25,620 nt of DNA. It comes from Priapulus caudatus. Lineage: Eukaryota; Priapulida; Priapulimorpha; Priapulimorphida; Priapulidae. The stretch's first letter is position 1. Every line of letters begins with the position of its first letter. Made by a program: the position numbers and the translations under genes. The stretch lies in assembly GCF_000485595.1 (NCBI RefSeq), contig NW_014577416.1, positions 37,896 to 63,515 on the forward strand, in the 5' to 3' direction. Of this stretch, positions 1-9,000 are shown in pieces. Under the pieces are notes generated by a model. That model was not told the DNA's origin. It saw only the letters and a program-made list of their open reading frames with translations, and did not search any database.

Positions 1-34
<34 letters not shown>

Positions 35-122
35 TCTCTCTCTCTCTCCCCCTCCTCTCTCTCTCTCCCCCTCCTCTCTCTCTCTTACTCGGCTCTCTCT
101 ACGCGGCATCTCCGCTCACTAC

Positions 123-360
123 CTTGTGTAGGATGTGGACTCTGTAGGTGCCCTTCTCTCCCTGGTCGCTGCCGCCGAGGCTGTCATGAACGATGTTTGC
201 GACGAGATCGTACGACGTGTGCGGATGCTTCCTCTGGACCTCCTCATCCTTAGAGAGAACGTCTGCCAGATCGATGTTCCTAGAGGTGCAGGACATCGGG
301 TTAGAGTGTTAACGCTTGTGAGTAACGGTACTGGTCCCTCTGTTTCTCGCTAAGTTTTTT

Positions 361-391
<31 letters not shown>

Positions 392-906
392 TTCAATCTA
401 TCTATCTATCTATCTATTTATCTCTCTCTCTCTCTCTATCTCTCAGTTCCTCCCCTCTCTCTCTACCTCCCTCTTCTCTCTTTCTCTCTCGCTCTCTGGG
501 TTTTAATATTTCCACCGGTTGTGTTGAACTTACTTGACAGGAAAATTGACAATCGTTGGGTTCTTTTCGACGTAGAACAAGTTCTTGTTGAATCGCTGAA
601 ACAGCAAGGTATGTGGAAGCCATTAACTCAGTGTTTCTCAAACGTCGGTCATGATCCTTGAGGGGAGATCAGAGGTTGATTCAGGAGGGTTGACAGATGC
701 ATGTGATGATAAACGTTTAGTTTCCAAGGACAGTCAGAATTGTTAACTTTGCTAGCTGCACAATCTTACACACGTACCTTTATGCAGATGATTAAGTAGG
801 GAGGCAGTTTGGTGATCTCAAATCGCTTTACTATGGACTCCTTCGATGTCTTGTACTCTTTCTCCTGGCTGCCGTTAAACTTCTGCAGAAGTTGGAACAG
901 CGGCAC
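123..906 (-). CDS. USP39: USP39 exons K, L1 and L2, intact duplicate
   Basis: Three clean exons. K, 778-906, 43 codons: starts VPLFQLLQKFNGSQEKEYK, ends ITKLPPYLIICIK, phase 0/0. L1, 534-595: RFNKNLFYVEKNPTIVNFPV, phase 0/2. L2, 123-279: NIDLADVLSKDEEV, then YDLVANIVHD and GTYRVHILHK, ends phase 0. They correspond to human VPLFNILAKFNG through RIHVLHH, including the degenerate His box (Thr in place of the catalytic His). In the window they lie downstream of the exon they should precede (2109-2195), so the order is wrong for one collinear gene. They belong to a duplicated block (1-1279). Confidence 0.88.
362..500. repeat. (TC)n and (TCTA)n microsatellites in USP39 intron
   Basis: TCTCTC runs with a TCTA block at about 397-420, between the intact L2 and L1 exons. 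A disturbed counterpart lies at about 3470-3640 in the second copy. Confidence 0.9.
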
Positions 907-1279
907 CTGCGCAGACAAAAAACCATCGTAAAATGCATGAAGAGTCATTTCTCCACCCATATCCTGCAACCCCCCTCCCCACCCATTCTCTCCAAAGTGA
1001 ACGACAGGCAACATGGTCACAGCGGCCAATCAAAAGCCAAAACAGCGTTAACACATTTTCATGCTCCGCCTCGACAATTTCACCCTTCTCTGCCTAGTAA
1101 TTTGGCTGAGAGCGGGTGATGTTTGTTGTAAACAATGTATCGTGTAGTGATGCCTGGAAGCCTGCAGGCAGTCAGTCCCAGCATGCTCTATAGAGCTCCG
1201 AAGTGATGACGTCACGGTGGCATGACAACGAACCTACTGGTTCTACACAATCATATGCTCTGGTAACATTAACTGCGTG

Positions 1280-2108
1280 TAAAGGTCATTAAAAACGCAA
1301 TAAGTTAGTTTATAAGGCTAGTTTAATTAAACACTTCCCATCCAAAAGGAATTCCATGAATTTTTCATGATAAAAATTTTTCACAACCATAGTATGATTA
1401 TGATGAAAATAAAAAGTAAGCACTAAGTTGCATTTCCCCTTCTCTACCAAAGATATTGTTCGTTGCAAAGTATCATTAGTAAATAAAATCACTTCACAAT
1501 GAATGATTACGAGAACTACATCAGCTAAATAAAATCGACGAGTGTAACGTAACCATGTCATGATCAATAAAGCAACTGCTGCCACCTCGCGTTACACTGT
1601 GTATTTTAAAGTGTATATATAGTGTATAGTTAAATTACCAATTTCAATATTTTTACCCCAGATTAATCAGTATCATATTCGCTATTATATGAAACTAGGT
1701 TTCGCTATATTTTCTCAATTGTGAAGTTACTTATGAAATAATTCCTTTAAGGCATATTATTCACTACTTACGGTTGCCTCTCATTCTTAAATTTTCTGTC
1801 TAAATGTAAATTTTTAGGGAGATTAAAACAGATAGTTATCTCAATAACAACGAATAAGAGGAAACCCTTTAAATTGGACAAACATGCTGATGCCATTTGA
1901 GATAACTGGAACCGCTCCGTGACACAGCTTATCCACTGACCGTCGCCACCCAATCAATCAAGATTCATTTTGCGATGACGCAGACAGGGGATCAATCATT
2001 GATGTATACTCTCCACACCTAACCTAGTACACGTTAACGACAAAGCAGAAACCCGTGTGTAGTGCAGAGCAGCAGGAGCGCTAAGCAGTGGCTCGTTGAC
2101 ATGGTTAC
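1280..2108. other. Non-coding stretch left of USP39 penultimate exon
   Basis: The terminal USP39 exon and 3' UTR would be expected here on the minus strand. I looked for an acceptor followed by an I-W/Y-rich tail and found none. The open frames in it (1310-1585, 1768-1953, both minus) resemble nothing known to me. Confidence 0.4.
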
Positions 2109-2195
2109 CTGGATGTATGCCTCTGTCAGAGTGATCATCTGGGGGAGAATCTCGGTCACGTGAAGATCCTGAAGTTCGAACCACTTGCCCGTCCC
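2109..2195 (-). CDS. USP39: USP39 penultimate exon (GTGKWFELQDL)
   Basis: 29 codons, phase 0 at both ends: GTGKWFELQDLHVTEILPQ then MITLTEAYIQ. The acceptor is GATTTCAG and the donor is CAG|GTAACC. It is nearly identical to the human GTGKWYELQDLQVTDILPQ segment that follows the His box. It fits directly after L2 (HK|GTGKW). Only the short C-terminal exon (human IWKRR...) is then missing; I could not place it between 1280 and 2108, and it may lie left of the window. Confidence 0.93.
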
Positions 2196-5100
2196 CTGAA
2201 ATCAGACGTCACTGCATTGTCCATCTGACTACCAGCACTGACTAAGAAATCTCTTCTCCCTCGTTTTCGTCTTCTTCTTCTTCTTTTTTCTCAGGGTAGA
2301 GTACTGACTCTATGTACAGGTTAGTTGAGTATTATCATACTCTGGAAGGTGCCCTGGGTTACACGAATAATCACTCTGCGTCATTAACTACGGGACGAAA
2401 GAAAACACGGCGCGTAAAACGCCACACGACCGCGTCTAGTCACGTGAACGCCGGGCTGCTGACGTTAACAAGCTTCTAAGATTACCCCGCGCTCCGTACA
2501 TCCCGACTGATCAAAACGCCGGACCCCCAGCGACTGGGGTTACAGTAGCACAGTACTGGTTCTGCTCTCTCTCTCTAACTTTCTCCCTTCCTCTCGCTAT
2601 CCCCCCATCTCTATCTCCCTCTCTCTCTCTCTCTCTCTCGTCTCTCTCTCATATGCTCTCTCTCTCTCCTCTCTCTCTCGTCTCGTCTCTCTCTCTCACC
2701 TCGTCTCTCTCTCTCTCTCTCTCTCTTCTCTCGATCTCATCTCTCTCTCTCCCTCTCTGCTCTCTCTCTCGCTCATCTCCTCTCATCGCTCGCTCCTCCA
2801 TCTCTCTAAACTTTCTCGCCTCCCTCGATCTCCTCGTCCTATCCCCCCCAGGCAGTTTGTGGGTCTTTGTTCGTGCTCTCTCTCTAACTTATCTCCCGTT
2901 CCCTCGCTCTCCTGCTATCATCCCTACACCGCCCCCACTCTCTCTTCTCTCTCTCATCTTCTGGTCTCGTCTCTTTTCCTCTCTCCTCCTCTCTCTCTCG
3001 TCCATCTCCTACTTGCTCTCTCCTCTCATCTACATCGTCTCTCCTCTCTCCTCTCTCTATCTCGTCTCTCTCTCTCTCTCTCCTCTCCGTCACTCTCGTC
3101 TCTCTCGTCTCACTCCTCCTCTCTCTCCTCTCTCCCCCTCCTCTCTCTCTCCTCCCGCTCCTCTCTCTCTCTTTACTCGCTCTCTCAAGCGCGGCATCTC
3201 CGCCCATACCCTTGTGTAGGATGTGAACTCTGTAGTGCCCTTCTCTCCCTGGTCGCTGCCTTGCGTAGTGCGAGGCTGTCACTGAACGATGTTTTGCGAC
3301 GCGAGATCGACGACGATTGGTGCGGATCTTCCCTCTGACGCCTCATCTCATCCTAAGAGAACGTCTGCCAGATCGATGTTCCTAGAGGTGCAGGATGTCC
3401 GGGTTAAAAGTTGTAACATGGCTTGTGAGTAACGTAGACGTGTCCCCTGTGTTCTCGCATAAGTTTTCTTTCTATCTCGTCTCTCTCTTCAGGGTCCCCT
3501 CATCAACGCACTCTCTCTCTCCTTTCAATCTACTCTAATCTGATCATAACTATATCTATCTCATCTCTCAGTTCCTTCACACCTCTCTTCTCGTTACCCT
3601 CCCTCTTCTCTCTCTTCTCTCATCGTCTCGCTGGGGTTTTAATATATTTCCACCGTGTGTTGAACTTATACGTTGACAGAGAAATGACCAATCGTTGGGT
3701 TCTTTTCCGACGTAGAACAAGAGTTCTTGTTGAATGCATGAAACAGCCGGTATGTGGAAGCCATTAACGTCAGTGTTTCTGTTTCTCAGAACGCGGTCAT
3801 GATCGCGTGAGCGGGAGATCAGCAGTTGATTCAGGAGGGTTTGGACAGAGTAGCAATGTGATGAAAACGTTTCGAGTTTCCACCAGGAACGATCCAGATC
3901 ATTGTTAACTTTTGCTAGCTTGCAAGACAATCTTACAAGTTCAGTGACGTGTACCTTTATGGCAGATGATTAAGGTAGGGAGCAGTTTGGTGATACATCG
4001 AATCGCTATATACTCATACTATGGACATCGCTTCGAGGTCTTGTACTCCTCTCCTGCTGGCCGTAGAGACTTCTGTAGAAAGTTGTGAACCAGCGCACCT
4101 CCTCGACCTGCGCGGGACAAAAACGCATCGTAAAATGCATGAAGAGTCATTTCTCCAGAGCCCATATGCCTGCAACCCCCTCCCACCCATTCTCTCCAAA
4201 GTGAAACAAGACAGAGGCACATGGTCACAACCGGCACACGCGCCCCCGGGCGGCCAGATCAAACAGCCGAAACACAGCGTTAACCTCACCTTTTCATGCT
4301 CCGCCTCGACAATTTCACGCCTTGCTCATCCGCCTCCGCCAATCACGCCTTCTCCCTGCCTAGTAATTTTGGCTGAGACGGGGATGTTTGTTAGTAAAAC
4401 AAATGTATCGTGTAGTGATGCCCAGGAAGCTGCAGGCAGTCAGTCCCAGCGATGCTGCTATAGAGGCTCCGAAGTGATGACGTACACGGTGGCATGAAAC
4501 CACGAACCTACTGGTCTAACTAACAAACAATCAATGCTCTGGTAACATTAAAACTGCGGTGTCGTGTTTTGTACCGATTGTAAACCACATCATTCTGAAG
4601 TCATTATTGCAGTTTTTTATAGCTTTCCAAAGGATGGAAGTGAAAAGCAACAAACAAAAAAATAATAATTAAAAAAAATTAAAAATTAAAAAAAATTAAA
4701 AAAAAAATTACTTAATTAAATATTGTAAGATCGACTTGCTACCGATGCTTTACCGCTGTCTGCAGCGCATACACTCGTGTTTTACGTACGCACAACATTT
4801 TCACGCAGTTAATGTTATGGAGCCAGTGGGTTGTGTAGAACCAGTGGGTTCATTGTCATGCCACCGTGACGTCACACTTCGGTACTCTATACCTGGGGTA
4901 TAATGTTCTGTTTCATCTCATCCTGGAAGATGGGAGCCGGAGGAAGGTCGGCCGTCAGATAAAGGAAGGGTGTCTCCGTCATCGTCTCTGCAATACAAGA
5001 GAACCGGGTTATTGGCGAGTTACTCGGTTCATCACAACATCATCTGCCCTCATGGACGTAAACATCAATGCTTGATTCCACATCAACGAATAGATTCAAG

Positions 5101-6007
5101 ATACAATTAGTAAGATGAAATCATTATTTAGTATTATTAATCTTGCAAAGTGCATTCGCGTAACAGTGCGATGGTAATACGATGCAAGGACACACGAGGT
5201 TGCCTTAGCGATGCGATGGCTGAGGGATTCAGTGTCACCGTCCATTAAGTGACTTCCTTTAATTAACATAACCATCACTAATGTTCTCTAACCAATCATC
5301 ATGATACAGACAAATCCTGATACCAAAGTAAAATAAAATACAAGGACTAAAGGAATAAACTGAACTTTACTGGGAGAAGAGGCCTCACCGTGGCACACAA
5401 TAACAACACTATACATGTTTGGTGCGGGAAATAAACATGAGAGCTCACCCCGGTAAGCATCTGTTTCGAGTAGAGCTTCCCTCTCTGCCTGGTTTATATA
5501 GACAGGCAACACCCTCCGCGAATATATCTTCATGTAGCCTTGAAATGTTCTCCCAATGTGGCTGCAATGAGAAAACACGTAGAAGACATACTGGATCAAC
5601 CATAACGACATGCTTAATAGTGGGAAGAAAATCACACCACAGTAGAAAATCACTGGTAATCTGGGTCGGTGCCCACACACTTTTAAATGTAATCATTCTA
5701 CAATGAATTCACCTGCATATTTTCCACTAAGGCTAACCTGTTATATATGGTCTTCCCATTTTTCTTCTTTGTCCCTCCGAGGGTGGAATGTAGTGAATTA
5801 AGAAGCCAAGAAAGAAAGGCTATCGGATCACCTGCAGCAGACTTGGATTAGTACAGTTGCATGGAAATAGCATTACACAGAACTGCAGAATGATTAAAGT
5901 AATTTTAAATTGAAATATCCATTCCTTGATGACTCATACTCACTATTTTATAGAAAGCATTTCCTGTCATTTTACAGCTATCCTATTTAAAATGGACTAA
6001 TCTCTAG

Positions 6008-6096
<89 letters not shown>

Positions 6097-9000
6097 CGAG
6101 AGCGAGAGAGAGAGATAGGGCAACCCTGAATCAGTAGCAGCACTACATTCTCCTATTAAAATACAAAGCACTGGAAGACAGAATGAGGGGAGCATGGTAG
6201 ACTGACCTTGCTCAGTGATCTGGTAGGTTTTCTTGCTGCACAGCACGACTGCCTGTAACATCTCATGTGGGCTCACATGTGCCTTGAAGTTTCGTGGATT
6301 CCACAGCTTTCTGAGCAATTCACCAAACCTGTGAGGAGAAACATGACTGGGTCAGTAACCCTATGAAAAAATAGGGCAAAAGGAAAGGAAACATGGTAAA
6401 TTGGAGAGTATTTGTAGGATAGTATGAAGAGAGTCTATGTAGATAGTAGATGGGAATATATAGGAGTGTATGGAATCACAGCAATAGAAAGATTAAACAC
6501 AGGAATGTGTAATAGATTTAATACAGTTACATGCACACACCTTAGTACATGCGAATGTGCACATCGCCCGCTCATGTACCAGGGTACCTCCGCATCTGCT
6601 CATAGTTTACCTTTGGACGAGGAGAATCATGTGGTCACCAGGAGGACGCTTGATATTCTTGTAGTTTTCTTCTCGTAAGAAGTAATCCCGAAGCGGTGTG
6701 ACGTGTGAGAGAGCCTGGGAGAACAACAGTAGGTGAGCATCTACTATACTATACAAAGATGCCAACACATATTTGAAGCAATCTATAGTTTCTGGCCATC
6801 AAATTAGTAGTTCGAGGGTCACGTAGTGAACCGAGTTTGCTAGGGGGGTCCGGCATGACCCCCGGAAAAATTTTAATTCTGAGATGCAATTTTCTGCATT
6901 CTGAGGGTCAAAAATGACAATAAATTGACAAAATATGACAATAATTGACCAAAAAAAAATATTTTCGATCACAGTGAAATTCGTAGTTTGATACAAACTA
7001 GTCGTAGTGGTGCAAAAGGAATAGAAATTCGTGTAAAATAAGGATAAATCGTAGTGGTTGGCATCTCTGACTATACTATGCATTTATGGCATGTTGTTAT
7101 TCGTCATGTTCACAGATGGTGCCTTAGGCCCTATTTTATAATCATTATCTCCAAATTTATTTATGTACTGGGGAATTGATGTACTATTATTCTCGGAATT
7201 TTTGTTAAATAGTCAGGTACAGCTGTGAAATTTTGACTGCCTTAACCAAGAAAATGCATTACCAATCATTTGACACGTCAAAATTGGAATCATATATCAT
7301 ATTGTGTTTTTGATTTAATAATAGCCATCTTAATGATATAACTGTTAGTTAGCACCATGTTTAACAGTCTCACCTGAAGAATTACATTGCAGTAGTCATT
7401 AGCTTTGATGTTGTTCATTCCAACAATACCTGAAACAGCAAAGAGAACAATTTTCTTATAGTTATTCAGTCAGTTAGATGAACATGCATACTTCATCTAT
7501 TGCAATGTATACCCATTTCTAGGATCAACAAGTGTTAGGTCAAAGTTTTTAAATTTCAGCAGCATAACCCTGCAAAAAGCGAGAAGAAATTTAAATAAAA
7601 TTTAATAACCTTGCAAAATGGCACCGTGCATCTTCTTCCATCAGATGAAGTAAGCTGGCTAGCAAACAATGAATGCAGAAGGCAGTCGAACAGCTAGCAG
7701 AGACTCACCTGACAAGTATGTTGTGCCGTCGTAAGCTCGTGACAGTTTGCTGTTGTCGTCAAGTTGCTTGATGTTTGTGAGCGTGAACGTGGGGTTCAAC
7801 ACAAACTACAATACAAAGATAAAAGCTTGGGTTAGCAAATCACTCTAGCGATGATATAAATGCACCATTCTGTACAGAATCCACTGGCTACTTGCAGCTG
7901 TCATGTATACAAAACAGTTTTAAAACGCATGACTTTTGACATAAAAATTTAGTAGTTGCTGACAAGACACGCTACCACCATTGTGTTGATATTCACGTTT
8001 GTCAACCGCACTAGATCCAACACAGCTCGAGTGATCACATATTTCTGCTGTCACAACACACACCTTGATGTCATCTAGGGATGAATCGATGACTTCGTAG
8101 TTGTCAGGGAGGCAGTAGAACCTCAGTGTGTGGAGATTAATAAACACGTGGTGACCGATCTGCACGCTGTGTGTGTATGCGTGAGACTTCTGACCCCGAC
8201 CTTAAAAGTAATACATGGGATAAGTTAAATCACTGTTGATCCCCGATTTAAAGCCATGCAGCCATGCACACACTTTGTAAGAAGGGATTGCAATAATGTA
8301 GCTTATATGCACAGCCTTTACCCTAACAAATTTGTCGATTAGCTGCTAGATAGAGCAGCATTGTGACTGTCACTGACAGATTTTAATCAATGAAACAAAG
8401 AAATTTAAAACAAAGATCGGTTTTAAAATAAGAAATGCACACTGAAAAGCTGGATTTATGCAACTGTATACACCTACGTATACTCCTTACCTTGAAAGTA
8501 CTTTCCACAGACAAGACAGGCGTATACGTTTAGATGGGACAGTGAGACAGAGCACAGCTTTTCAAAGTCAAAGTCCAGAAGATTCCTAAAAAAGCAGGTC
8601 AAATTTTTACTCGTGCTGAACAATTGGTGACTGGCATGAGCATGTGTGCGTGAATGTGCATATCAGGGTTCATAGTAGTAAGACACATGTTGAAATAAGG
8701 ACTTATAAGACCCTTTCTGGAGGCCAAAGTAAGACTTTTTTTACGCGATTTTTGATAGATCACCGACTATTAAAGTACACTAATAATACTTATATATACA
8801 CAATTGCACAGCAGATTTAATTATTCCGTATTATATATATACAACAATTCTTACTCTAAGTCGAGAACAGTTTATAAAAAAATAAGGACTATTAAGTACT
8901 TTTCTAAGATTTTACCAAAAATAAGTACTAATAAGGGCCCTTATTTTATTTTTGGCAAAATAAGTACTTATAAGACTTTGGAAGACCCGCTACGAACCCT

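Larger units (their letters stand above)
1..1279. repeat. Duplicated block, copy 1 (clean copy, USP39 3' exons)
   Basis: From the TC tract through exons L2, L1 and K to about 1279 this matches about 2560-4557 in the same orientation. Shared landmarks include CGTGTAGTGATGCC, CTGCAGGCAGTCAGTCCCAGC and CTCTGGTAACATTAA. Similarity stops just after AACTGCG. The block may continue left of the window. Its exons are intact, unlike those of copy 2. Confidence 0.85.
2560..4557. repeat. Duplicated block, copy 2 (indel-rich)
   Basis: Counterpart of 1-1279, longer because its pyrimidine tract is expanded (about 2560-3185) and because of many 1-5 base insertions. It contains the frameshifted L2', L1' and K' exons. 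It sits in the correct place in the gene, between 4893-4987 and 2109-2195. Confidence 0.85.

Noticed and set aside
2161-2190. GTTCGAACC-like tRNA T-arm motif
   Set aside because: It is inside the USP39 penultimate exon, and no clover-leaf partner sequences are present.
2653-3338. Leu/Ser-rich open frames on the plus strand
   Set aside because: They are produced by the TCTCTC repeat and overlap the USP39 L2' exon on the other strand.
5288-5680. 130-codon minus-strand frame taken as one gene
   Set aside because: Only 5449-5549 (or 5561) is the USP39 exon; the rest reads through introns.
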